Of a stretch of 64,000 nucleotides of DNA, positions 23,315-42,100 are shown piece by piece; position 1 is the first letter of the stretch, and every line of letters starts with the position of its first letter. The stretch spans positions 4,471,216-4,535,215 of the forward strand of contig FN649729.1 in NCBI GenBank assembly GCA_000310025.1, given 5' to 3'. The position numbers and the translations under genes are program-made. Below the pieces are notes generated by a model that saw nothing but the letters and a program-made list of their open reading frames with translations, searched no databases and was not told where the DNA came from. Origin of the DNA: Ectocarpus siliculosus (taxonomy: Eukaryota > Sar > Phaeophyceae > Ectocarpales > Ectocarpaceae).

Positions 23315-26300
23315 TTAGAACCTGACACTCTTCCTCTTCTTAGTGCAAGACAAGGTTAGGTCGGTTCGACTCATCTTCCCCTCCGAGTCAACCTTAACCC
23401 AGTCAGAAGAGATGAACTGGGGGTGCTCGCTTAGATCCACCGTAATGAAAACATGGTTCTGGTTTCCTGTCGTGTCTTGCAGGATCCACACGTGTCGGGG
23501 GCAGCCGACCCCCGTGTTCGCAACGTGAGGATGGGGATCAGTGCCGTCGTCCCACGCCAGATACCCCGTGCTGGAGCGAGCGACGATGACGTCCGCACTC
23601 GCCTCGATGATGAACGGAATTTTGTCCAAGTCTGTGCACGCATCGATCTCGACAGACTGCAGGGCGAACTGCTGGCCATCGACGGCCATGAAGAGGATCT
23701 CGTTGCTGAAAGATTCCGCCGAGGAGTAGGTAGTATCGAAGATCCCGGCGCCGGTGACGGCCAACTCGCGGCAGCGTTCGTGAGCCGCTTGCTGCACGTC
23801 CTTACTGACGGCTGTAGGTTCTGCCACGCATCTACGAGCGTTGGTCGAGCAAGTCGGATTTATCGCGTCGCAGGTGAAGAGCAGGTTGCAGCGGTCGCTG
23901 ATTTTGGCGGCGACTTCAGCCATCTCATGGTGCATCGTTTCTTCGCAGCCGGAGTACTCGCCCCACTGCACTGAGCAGCAAACATAGGCCTGGCATTCGG
24001 GTTCGCACGGGTTTTGGTCGCACATGTTCTTGATTTTGGTGATGCAGGAGTTGCAAGATCCCTCTCCGTCGCATGGCATGCACCCGTCGACCATAAAGCC
24101 TTCCTGAAATCGGAGAGAAGCAAGGGCAATATGTGGTCTATGGGGGTTAGTTTCTACAACTCCGCATCTCATCTCATGGGCTCAAGAGTTGGATATGACA
24201 CCAGAAACGAAAGGCAAAACTCGGAGGACGAAAACGATCAACATTGTGCGACTCGCCTATTGCGTAGCAGTCGGTATGGTTTTCCTACGTAGAGAGAGAA
24301 ACGCGATTTCAAGAGGCGAAGCAGGGGGGGGTTGTTGACCCGTTCGCTCTGAAAGAACAGTTCCAAGTGCGTTCACCGGTTCAAAGAATGTGACCTCGCA
24401 CGACGCAGCCCGGAATAGAGAACTGAGTTCAACGCCATGTGAACTCCCATTGAAGCACAAGACTTCTCGAATTGAAGCATATTTGTTGGAGAGTTAAGTC
24501 TTCGATATGTGAGTTACATGGAATACACACGTTTTACTTGTGGTAGGCGTGGGCAGAACGACTGTTGAATTTCCATGGGAGCTCTCGCTGGAGTAACATC
24601 ATTTGGTGGGGTGAAAAACTCCTGTGAGTGCTGCGAGTAAGAGTGGCCATGCACGAAGGGAGTACAATATCCTGCGGCATCATTCATTGCAATAGTTATT
24701 TTCTATTCGTGGCCATGGACGAGGAGTCGAAAGTCGACGACTGAGATAACAATATCTGCTCGAACTTGGCTACTGACTACAGCGGGATGGGCGATAAAGT
24801 GTACCGCCAACAGGAGGAGGGACTTATGTTCCTTACATGCATGGACCCGTCCCCAAACTTCATTTGTTCAAGGGAAAGCGTATACCAGAATAAAGCATAT
24901 GTGATTGTACGTTTGGTACTCACAGCAAGCATCAAGATGTGTCGAAGCCGCATGAAGCTAGGAGCGTTCTAACTTGGCTTGCTGAGACGCTGTCAGAGCT
25001 CACCAACATGATGAGCTGTTAAAAAGGGGGCCGCTACTGAAATATTGTATACGGTAGGCCCCGGGGCGGGGTTCTTAGACACGAGCCAAAATGATGACAA
25101 CGGGGTATAATTCTCCGCAACGGAGGCTCTTTGGATACTTTAAGGAATTAAGAAAACTGTACGGTTGATCGAAAGACAACCCCATAGCCGATATTTACCG
25201 ACGCACGCACTTGGCAGCTATCAGTATGTACGGCACATAAAAGAACGACGGCGTCTACAGTCATTTCAACGTTCATCCGTCATGATGGGTCGACATGTGC
25301 GGCATCAACGCTCCCGATTCGGGCTTAGGTAGCAAAACATGGACACCCCGAAGTTATGTAGCGCTCCCTGTATGGCCTGCTAAATTTCGTGTGAAATGTC
25401 TACTCAGCGCATGATATGGGGGGGGGGGGTGTACTCATAGTCGTGCAGTAGTCGTTAGACCAAATTGACCTCGCATCCCTACAAAGCCGGGACGGAGCAC
25501 GCCGGGTTCTCACCGGACCAGGCTCTCACATCACCTAGCGCGAAGCGCCGCGAGGTATTCGGCGAGTCGCATGAGAAGGGTGCGCTGCATCCTGCTAAGG
25601 GTTTTCGGCATCTTGTGTTTACCCCCTTGCATACGGATGACAGCTGCGATTTTTTTTCTGGTGCTTTCACTTCCAGAGACGGTGGGTTGGGGGTACTCAT
25701 TTATAGGCATGCCGTAGTAGGTAGACCATAAACCTCGCACCTCTACAAGGTGGGGACGGAGCGATATGCCAGGTTTGTGCCGACTCAGGCTACGATACGT
25801 TTCTCAAGGGTGAACCAGCAGCTCGTCGTCTTCTTGCATTTTGCTGTTCGAAACCAGATACGCCATGGGTTGATTGGGCATCCCGGCTTTCACGTTCGGC
25901 AGGTATAGTTCTACTTGAAGTACTACAAGGGACTTCGATCTTTACGCGTTTGTACACGACAGGAGCGCTACACACAGCGAACACGTCGCTTCGTGTGGGA
26001 TACACTTGGAGTACAATCTGCTTCTATGCTCCAGGTGAAAAAAGCGACAATTTCAGATGGATCCTACCAAAGGGGGGAGGAGTCTGACATGAGATTGTAT
26101 TGGAGTTGAGTAAAGAAGTGGGCATTTAAGTTATATGGCGAATATGATGTCGGCGTGCTTGTAGGAGAGGAGGCCTGCGTGCTGAGATAAGACAGCTGCT
26201 CGCAGGACATTCCTATTGCGCCCGATCACGTTGAAGCATCAGCAGTGCTAGGAGGAGCACAGGGATTGCTAGACGTACGAGTGGACAACACGGCCAGCTG

Positions 26301-28674
26301 CTACCTGATCGAGTACCATAAATCATTTAGACAAGTAGATTTGTTTCATTCCAACTATCCAATGCTTATTGGACAAGTCTATAGGGTGTGAACTGCAGGA
26401 CCGAAGCCCACAAGCTCACAGGATATACCGCATCAACAAACCCCATGCCCTATATATGCTGTTTTAGAGCTCTATGCCACACGAGCCAACCCTACCTCGA
26501 CCAATCCACCCTCGAACCTCACAGGTAGGGGGGTTATCGGTCTCAGTTTCACGTGGGGCATGGTATGGGGGGCGGGGAGAGGGAGAAACTCAAGGGAGAG
26601 CAAAGAAAAATATGAAGTGTCAAGTGAGGGTGACTGCCTGTTGAGGATTGACGAGGGGGTCCAGATTTGAGACGTGTACCCAAAATTACCGGTAGAGGTG
26701 CAACCCATCCGAAGACCTGATGTTCAGGTCAAAACGGGACACGACCCTACAGCTTGTGAAGCCAGGGTAGGCGGTAGTCGATCTTGTGAGAGTGGCGAAG
26801 CAACATCATGACAGAATCTCGAAGAAAGCGACAGAAATGCAGGACAAGGCACTTTTCACAAGAATGTGGTTCCAACGGTCGCACGACTGATCGGCATGAC
26901 AACTTGATGAGGCAGCGGTAGGATATTACTCAGACTACGCACTTGATAACGTCAAAACGTTGGACGACAAGAAATACGGTACAGCAGGTATGTGGCACCC
27001 ACAACTATCTGTCTTCTACAAGCGTGTGCCGCTGCTTGCTGCTGAACGTGAGGTTGAAAAGGAGTTGGAGACAGTTGCCAGCGATGTGTGTGTATCATTA
27101 ATTGGCGTCGACCGTGCTAACCGGCTGACCATTGAAAATACGCCCGGGCTTTGTAGCGGGACATGAAATGCAATCGCGCTGTCATATCATTGGGCTTCTC
27201 CAGAGGGGGAGCGCTGAGGAGGTTGGACGATAGGGTCTAGCCTCCGGGTTCAAGTAACTTGCGACGATATTCAACAACATAATGTTGCATTCCTACAGCA
27301 GTATTTGATCCTGCGCTAATATCATTTCCCTGCCGGGGGCTGCTCTGTATCAAACTTTTCTTCGCTCAGTTGGGCTTGCCACTGCTGTAGCTTCCGCGTG
27401 TTCGTCCCCTGCGCTTCTTTTTGGATCTCTCGCTAACATCATTGCTCTGGAAGGTCTATTACTCCTGTGTGTGCGTTTTGCCTTTGTCATCCCATCTACA
27501 ATGTATTGGGCGCCAGCCTGCACCCCTCGGTACGTGTTTGACGCGAGAACCATCCGAGATCACATAGACACGAGGAACGTACTGTAGAAACACAGGAACA
27601 TATACTTTTCGCCCGCGTTTTGATGGGATTGGACCATTTGTACATACTGATATCGAACTCACCCTGTCAGTGAGACACGACATGATACGGCCCCTTGACC
27701 ACCTCGGAGATAATGCACCAATCACAACAGTCTTAAACCACCCCCTCTGAATCTCGCAATATTGCGTCGGGTTTTGCCTCCTACCATGAAACTTTTAGAA
27801 AGTGGTGTCTACCTGCCGTTCGTTGCTGCCATCACGGCAGCATCTTACAGAGACATTCAGCATCCTGGACCTACTTTCATCCGGCTGGTAAAAGTATGCA
27901 CACCTACGTACTACATGTGACTTCTTCCGACGAATGAGCAAAATGCATGTTCTTATCAAACAATAACCGGCAAGAAAGACTCACATGGCAGCATGCTCGA
28001 CACTCTTTGCCTGCGTTGAAGTAGTTGCATAGCGTCACGCCATAGCTTGGGTCGCCAACATCCTTCAGGCACGTAGTATCGCACACCATAGACCTTGAAC
28101 GCTGAGTGAGTACGCGCTGCTCCAGCCTGGACATGCCGTCCCACGAGCAGGTCGAGCAATCGTATTGTTCCGGGTCGTCGCTGAAGTCATAGCTCCCGGG
28201 AGACTGGCTTGCCACGATGTTCTCGTCAAACTTGTCGTCGTCAAGCAAGACCCATAAATCGTCTGTGTCATCACTGACGGCGTCGAAAGAGTCATCTTCG
28301 TCCTCGGACTCGTTGGGGGTGGAAACCGTAGCTGATTTGGCGCCAGAGCTGTCAGCAACTGAGCACAGCACGCACGACTCATGATCCGTGTCGCAAGCAT
28401 CTCTACAGAAGCTACACCCTTCAGCGCCGTAGGCGGTGCACCCAACCGCAGTCTCGAAACCATCCGAGCAGCACCTTGCGGGATCGTACACAACCTTCAG
28501 TTTGCTCTCCTCTGGCAGGGGTAGATTGGCGGCCTCGTCTACAATGGGCAGACCAGGACAGCACGCGTTGCCGTCTCGAGAGTCGCAGCAATTGTCGGTG
28601 ACAATTTCCTCCGCCGTGGCGGTGGACACGACGAGGAACGCGAATGCTAGACGATTCGCCCTCGTGCGCACCAT
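23315..28674 (-). CDS. Secreted cysteine-rich protein of unknown function, two exons
   Basis: Exon 1 is 28674-27985 (230 codons) and exon 2 is 24103-23315 (262 residues plus stop). The junction (CAT|GTGAGT ... TTTCAG|GAA) is phase 0, giving 492 residues. The protein begins with a typical signal peptide (basic start, then LAFAFLVVSTATA). By my count it has about 38 cysteines, most in paired or closely spaced sets: NCC, ACC, RCC, SFCRDAC, CSTCSW, ECRACC, GCMPCDGEGSC, CQAYVCC. Exon 1 also carries a strongly acidic linker (around SEDEDDSFDAVSDDTDD), and the C-terminus is basic. I do not recognise the domain. The pattern suggests an extracellular or cell-wall disulfide-rich protein. The second half of exon 2 is poorer in cysteine and may be a separate fold. 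The 3.9 kb intron contains transposon-like remnants, and further small exons inside it cannot be ruled out. Confidence 0.75.
25418..25796. repeat. Degenerate direct repeat pair (~110 bp)
   Basis: A block running from GGGGG(T)GTACTCAT through TAGACCA, CCTCGCA, CTACAA, GGGACGGAGC and CAGGCTC occurs near 25418-25530 and again near 25687-25796. The copies are diverged. They lie inside the intron of the cysteine-rich gene, close to the dispersed repeat at 26042-26312, and could be remnants of terminal repeats. Confidence 0.6.
26042..26312 (-). repeat. Dispersed repeat copy, inverted relative to 6411-6680
   Basis: The reverse complement of this stretch matches 6411-6680 along its whole length with small gaps. 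Shared blocks include GTTGTCCACTCGTACGT, GATGCTTCAACGTGATCGGG, TGTCCTGCGAGCAGCTG and GGATCCATCTGAAAT. One frame on the plus strand here reads like protein (APDHVEASAVLGG), so it may be a decayed transposon coding region. Confidence 0.8.
26780..27166 (+). pseudogene. Possible decayed transposon coding fragments
   Basis: Two adjacent open stretches read like protein but have no start-to-stop structure together: one near 26780-26889 (RVAKQHHDRISKKATEMQDK) and one at 26960-27166 (LLAAEREVEKELETVASD). They lie in an intron of an opposite-strand gene and beside repeats, so a broken mobile-element polyprotein or transposase is the simplest reading. No family is recognised. Confidence 0.3.
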
Positions 28675-30995
28675 GCTGATAGCGTCTTCGGTCGATCAAG
28701 TGTTGATATATCTCTTCTGTACGTGTCTTGTTTCACACCATGAAGCGCTAGCGTGGTTAAAATTCCTGCTGTCCTCGCATCATCGAAAGGAGTGCAGCAT
28801 TTCGGGTGGCTGAGACGGCGGAGAACGAAAAATGAGAAAACATGACGAGCAGTTGGACCGAATCGGCACACATTGCTCCGCAAATACTGCTTTAAGACAG
28901 TCTACGACATCGACCTCCGAACGGGCACAATCACACGTCACCACACGCTCACATTCCTTCTAGAGTGTGAACGTGTGATGTGCCTAAATACCATCAGAGA
29001 ACGACCCCGTTCGAGAAAATACTCCATTCGTCAAATTTCATGAAGATTGAACCTATAGACTAATCTATCCGGAGGAAAATTCCAGATCCGGCGCGTTGAG
29101 CGAATCAGTAGAAAACCACACGACTTTGAACCCATCGCGAAATGAAATTACCTTGGAGTTTCGAATTGGATTGCTTCGACTTTTGTAGACTGGACAGCTA
29201 GAGGCACAGACAGCAGGAATGCAACGTGGTGTGGAATGTTCTTTTTCCGCAGGGAATCCGGAGACTGGACCGACCGTGTCGTACCTCGTCCTCCACGGCC
29301 CCTCTCTGGTTGAGCCCGATGGCTATGTAAGAACGTGTCTCGGCCTTTTCGTGCCGTCGAAGGAACACACGCGCGCAATTACATCTCAACACCGCAAGAA
29401 AGGCTGCCGTCGAGATAATACCCCGTGTGAAAGGATGCATTGAGCGAGGTGATGAGTGTTGAATGTGCTCCGGAGATATTTTGAGTCATCTACACAACAT
29501 ACATACAGACAGTCTATATGTACGTACGCTGTGTACGGTAGTTTGTTTATGAAAAAAAACGGAGTACTGTTTTTTAAGAAAAAAATGTTGTACCACACTC
29601 AATCCTCACTGTGCTGTAAGGACTATAATCAAACACAACCCCTTCCAGAAATCTCTCGAACAGGTACAAGTGTAGTCCTTCTGTGATGCCATCTATGCAT
29701 CGGTACCTCTACAGCAGTATTTGCTTAAAGATCTTGAAGAGAGTTTTCATACAGCCACTGGAGGTTACTTATTTCATTTTAGGAAACATATAAAAACACA
29801 GAAAGACTACCCATTCGAGATATTACCACAGTCGAACGGGATGTGTTGAAGTCATTACAGTCAATGGAGGGAAACCGGCTGGGTACTGGGCTTATTTGGA
29901 GTCTATTTAACCCTTACTTCTTCACTTATTTAATCTATAGTCCACCACCGAGGCGGTCGAACAAAAAATCTCGTAACAAAGACCTTACTTTTCGGAAGGA
30001 ACATATATCGATTGCCAGAATGCCTAACCACATTAAAACCATCATCACGAGGAGGCAAAATGGATGAGTGGGGAGCGGGGCCTTGGATGGTATGTATTGA
30101 AAGATAGCCCAAGCCGTCGCCTCCGAATGATGCACTTGGAACATCAGACACGCGGTCTACAGAGCCCGCGTGAGTTTGCACTCTCTCCCCACGCCCCATG
30201 TTTTTGTCTAAGGAGTGCAACGGTTTGGATAGGTTTCAAAGTACTAAAGTGACTAGACCATTGTCTGCGCATACATACATGAGGCATTCTCCAAACAAGG
30301 TTTCGACAACATCATCTCCAAAAGGTTTCGAATTCCAATCCAACTTTTCGACAGCACCTGCTGCCCGCTTTGGGATAATCTGTGCTCAACGTGAAGAGCG
30401 AAAATGAAGCTATTTTACCAACTCTCATCCACTTCGTGAGTTCTGCAGAGCAACGCGCCGACTGGTATTAATTGTTCCATACCTTCTACCTGGATGGCCG
30501 TCAACCCCTTGTCACACGGAATGACTCCTCTCCCCGAGCACCTACAACCACACCCTCTACGTGCCTTCGAGCACTTCTTGCGTTCGTCAAGCATGCCAAC
30601 AAACAGAGCGAACAATTATCTCCAAACACCACTTGTCGAAGGGGGTTCAGCAGTGCCTCCGCTGACGAGACTCGAACACACGACCTCATGCTTCGAAGCT
30701 TTACGATAGTTTACACGTCCCATGCGTTTGGCCCTCAACAACACACACCCAAGAATGGCAATACTGTCCAGCCGTACGTCGACGCACCAAAACGCACCAC
30801 GATGGTGCTACTTGTACAATGTTTACTTTGTGCAACACAGCAAGGCTTGAAACCGTACGCAAAGCTGGAACCTCTCTCTTATCCTTCGACGCCGAGAGAC
30901 GATTCGCGTGTTGCCGCTTTGCGCGCGGCACGCCTTTTGGGCAGCGAAAATCGGAGCTACTCCGCGGACGTACCGCGCTCAATGTCTGCGCACCG
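28675..30995. other. Intergenic region, no gene seen
   Basis: Both strands contain only short unlinked open frames. A stretch at about 29794-29850 repeats a sequence found at 847-907. The region should include the promoter of the cysteine-rich gene and the 3' end of ATE1. Confidence 0.5.
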
Positions 30996-37969
<6,974 letters not shown>

Positions 37970-38064
37970 GATTTCGGACGGAGCGAAAGGGCACGAGCGG
38001 AAACATGAAGTACCATCGAAGTACCATCAATACTATGTTATCTGGCTAGACACTCTGGGCACCC

Positions 38065-39113
38065 TCATGCCACCAACGTTTGCGAACGCCGGGCCGCTCG
38101 CGTTCGCGGCACCAGCCAAGGCCTCAGCGTTTGAGACGCCCAAGCTGTTGCTGCTGTGCAAGCTGCTGCTGCTGCTGTGTGTGGGTTGGACATCTACACA
38201 GCACAGTACTAGAATATGCCTTCACCTTTGAGCCTCTTTCATTCAACTGGCGCAGAAGTGTGTGCCGTATAACATTATCTTCAGGAACAAGGGTGCCAGC
38301 GTGCCAGCGGCACTCACGATTAGACATGCATACCATGCAAGACACAGACCTCGGGAGGGTTTGCTACGCAACTGCGTTCAAGCATGTACAGAAGTACATA
38401 CTCACCACATTTGGTCCTGTAAGTCCCGCATATCTCCACCAGCGATCTCGACTCCATTCCGATATATCCCGTGTTCCCAGAACCGACTCGATGAGATGGT
38501 GGGCCTGCACCGGCGTCTCTTTCTTTTTGCTTTCTCGCTATGATTGCTCTCTCTGTAATACTCACTGCTGTGTACAGCAGCGGTAGGCCCCCCTACCCTT
38601 GCATTACGAAACTCGCCGCACATTTTTTTTTTTCGAAACCGTCATGTTTCTTACCTCTCTTGGTCTCTCCATGTTGCTGCTCGTCTTGGCGACGTCGTTG
38701 AGGTGGCGCAAGGGCGCAAGGGCGGACCCCTCCCACGTAATTCGCTCAGGGGGAGCATTTCTGGTCGGCCCCAAGACTAGCACGAGGACTATGAATCTGG
38801 GAGAGTTGTGGCTATGGGACAAGAAAAAACTCCCATGGAAAATTCGACAGGTTTGCGTCGTGTGCTAGTCCTCTGTCTCCAATGACTAAATACCAACTCG
38901 TGCGTGTCGTCTGACAGTCCTGCTTCGAACATTTCGCCGAAAGACTAACCCCCGAATGTTTGGTCGTACACATGCAATAAGAACACGAACCCGTTCCTCC
39001 GGAGTCGGTTTATCCAAAATTGTCAGCGAATGTGTCATGCGAGTTTTTCGCAAAGCGTGATCGTCCAAGACCCACCCTGTCCGATGTTCTGTGGCAGCTG
39101 ATCGGCACTTCAT
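38065..39113 (-). CDS. Small hypothetical gene, tentative five-exon model
   Basis: A phase-consistent chain can be drawn: 39113-38950, 38760-38655, 38504-38406, 38312-38226, 38193-38065, about 194 residues. Convincing pieces are the first exon (ATG, then THSLTILDKPTPEERVRVLI), the second (PPERITWEGSALAPLRHL) ending at a good GAG|GTAAGA donor, and the third (RDRWWRYAGLTGPNV). The acceptor of exon 4 is weak, and the last exon reads through a CAG-type repeat whose frame is uncertain. No domain is recognised. Its end lies only about 95 bp upstream of the ATE1 start codon on the same strand, so the pieces could also belong to ATE1 5' sequence or be spurious. Its first exon is about 70 bp from the first recognised exon of the opposite-strand armadillo gene. 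Confidence 0.35.
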
Positions 39114-39183
39114 GTCAATTACGCCGCTGATTGCTTCACTATAGGCATGCTCTCCTTATGCATGCCGGTCGGGGTCTTCGCAG

Positions 39184-42100
39184 GAAAGCGGGAATCCTGC
39201 TGTAGATGATCTGAGGGAGAGGGTGGCTGAGCTCGCGGGGATAAATCTTACTGACTTTCTCGAAGAAGGGAAAGGAACAGGAGGTGGCGGCCAGACTCAG
39301 GGAGGGAAGGGCAAAACAAAGGTGGGACGACGTCGGACATTTAGATAGTCTAATAGCAATAATTTAGTAATTTGAAATGCTAGCCACTGACTGGTAACTT
39401 GCAGTGCAGCCGCAGAGCACTCTCCATTTTGTCTTGACCTCGCGGGTATTGAAGACCTTATCCGTCGTATTTAGATGACCGGCCACAAGAAACCTCTCGA
39501 CAGGTTGAGTCGCAGAAGAACTGATGTTGACGTTGAAGGTATTTTACACGTCGCACCCCAAACCGTGGCTTATAGGGGGGGTACACGGATGAACTCTCCA
39601 ACGGTGACTTTCCCCAGAACACATTATCATGAGGTGTATATTACCAAAGTATTTACTGTAGACCGTGACAAGTTGGGCGAGTCATCAATTATGTTCCAAT
39701 CGTTTTATATGTCGGCTTTTGACTCAGTCATCCCATTGTGCGAACGAATCAGCCAATGAAACACGATTTGTCCGTAGTGCGAAGCAACACCGATGCCTGT
39801 CCTGGGTACGCTCCATGCCTCTGAACTATCGTCACAGCAACAACCGAAGGCCGCAGGTGGAGGGTTCTATCGGAACGATGGCGATACCACCCCTCGTCCA
39901 AAGCTCAGTAAGGAGGTACTCCGCACGCTCAACAGCGCTAAGGGGATCCTCATGTCGGTTGATTCTCAAGCAACGCCACCTACCCGAAATCTTCACAAGA
40001 AGTACTTAATGGTTCCGAGGTCCCTTCCTTCGAAGCTGGTCATGGACGTGCAAAGAGAGCGGTGGCAGGTGTGCGTTTTAGCATGAGAACGCCTGATGCA
40101 CTGCACAGTCATAGCGGGAATGCAGGGCATGGTGCTAGTGATTCGCGTGGGCTCTCGTGATGATTACGTCCACTACTTGTATTGGTGAACATGGACGTAT
40201 CCACGCTCACGCCGTACGCTGATTAACTGGGAACTCTTTGGGTTCAGTCAAGGGTTGGCTACGCATCACCAGTATGAACAACGGGTTGCTTAGGTCATTC
40301 AACGAAAAGGGTCGTGCAGCGTACGGTATTGCTTCGTTAACACTTTCGAGTCCCACGTGTAAAGCAACTAAGTTAGGCTATTGTCGCGTTGACGCTCAGA
40401 TTATGATGGGCGGGGGTAACGACCGCGCGTCGTCAGATGAGGAGGAAGAAGAAGACGGAGATCATGGCGTGGATTCCCACGACGAATGCTCAAAGGTGCG
40501 TGGGGTGGAGTCGCTAAAAGAAGTTGATGCATAGTATGCCAAGGCAATCGAACCTATCCACATCTTTCTCCGTAGCGAATAGACGCCAATGGCGGAGTTT
40601 TGTCGCACTACAATACGATGGATTACATCACTTGGCACATCTATCGCTGGTACACGAGAAGTTTGCGGTGAGACTGTAGTAGTACCGTACTAGGGTACAG
40701 ATGTCCTTGAAACGATCATTTCGAGAACCACGCTTTCTACACAAGGACACTCTTCATGCGCCGGTGCGTTGCCCCAAGTATTCACGCGTAGCTGACTGTT
40801 ACCGCAACATTGCAGATGGAACGATCGGGGAAAAAAAAGAACAAGCGGAAAAAGAACGCTAAGGCCCAGCGCAGCAAGAGGCAGGTGGGGAACGCGAAAG
40901 GTTCAAAACTCGGAACACAGCTGGTCGGAGGCACGGGGACCAGCGCTGGAGTCCGAGGTGGACAGCGAGGCCTGAAAGGAAGTTCTTCAGCTTTGGTAGG
41001 CCCCGGGGCCCACACAGCGCGAGACGAGGTGCCTACAGTCGTCGAGGAAAGCAACTTGGACGTTGCTCGTGTCTGGTTTGGCCGGAACGATAATGGTGCT
41101 ACTGTCTACATTTCTCTACCCTGCTTGGGTGTAGTAACCAACTAGAAATATCGCGTGTGCAGATGTTCACAACAACCGAATCGCTAGACTGAGCAAAGGG
41201 CTCAGCAGTCCTGCAGTAACAGCACCTACGCTTCTGCAGACTCACCTGTTAAGTTGGACCGGCGTTAAGCGCTCACACCCAGTGTTCCATCCGGTCTCCC
41301 ATAGGGCGCCATTGAATAAATTTCTTGCTAGGAACCTCGGCTGACTATCGAGTACGTTCTCGACGGGATCGATCATTTGTGCAGGAGGCTCCTCTCGTCA
41401 GCGCGGAAATGACAGGTCTTGCTTCTCTAGGCCCGGTGTTTGAGGCTGCAAGTGTCCCTGGGGATGTGTTTAAGATGCCATATCAGGGCGACCTCTTCGG
41501 TACGGGAGGAACGTATATGGAAGGGTGAGTGGGTGCAATTATGAGGTTCGGGATGTTCCACTCGGGTGGCGAATTCCGATGTCCTCCTGGAGGTAGAAGA
41601 AACCGTTCCGTCAGGTACGACAGTAGTAGACCCATGCTGTTGGTCCGCTGAAGTTTGGCTGTGGAAGGCACCATCCATTTCTCGCATGTTAGTTTCTTTC
41701 ACATGGATACACTCGATGGTGGGGTTAGGTTCTTGAAAAATTATCTCCGTTTCACCAAATATCCGACCTCTTGTTAGTATTCTCATCACAATAAGGGTAA
41801 TCAAGTTCTCCTCTTAATTATCTCATCTCGTGTCTTCCCCACGATATACTGACCGGCGATTGTGTGTATCACCCAGTATGGTGTACATGTCACGCATGCC
41901 TGTGGGAGGGAAGGAGGGTCAGTCTCGGCTTAGCAAGCGGTCTGGAGACGGGCCGAAGCGGAGCACTGGCACTGATGGGAGCAATGACACCGATCATGGA
42001 CTGGACTCTGAACGTGAGTCACATGCAACTTTAACCTTGGTTAGTGCGATCTTTAATACTGCTTGTAGATCAGGATTGGAGGAACTACCGGTATGATGAC

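Noticed and set aside
30650-30735. tRNA B-box-like GTGTTCGAGTC on the minus strand
   Set aside because: The surrounding sequence does not fold as a cloverleaf; the T-stem does not pair. At most a decayed tRNA-derived repeat.
38599-38868. Plus-strand frame with a signal-peptide-like start
   Set aside because: It does not connect to the armadillo exons and is antisense to a better exon candidate.
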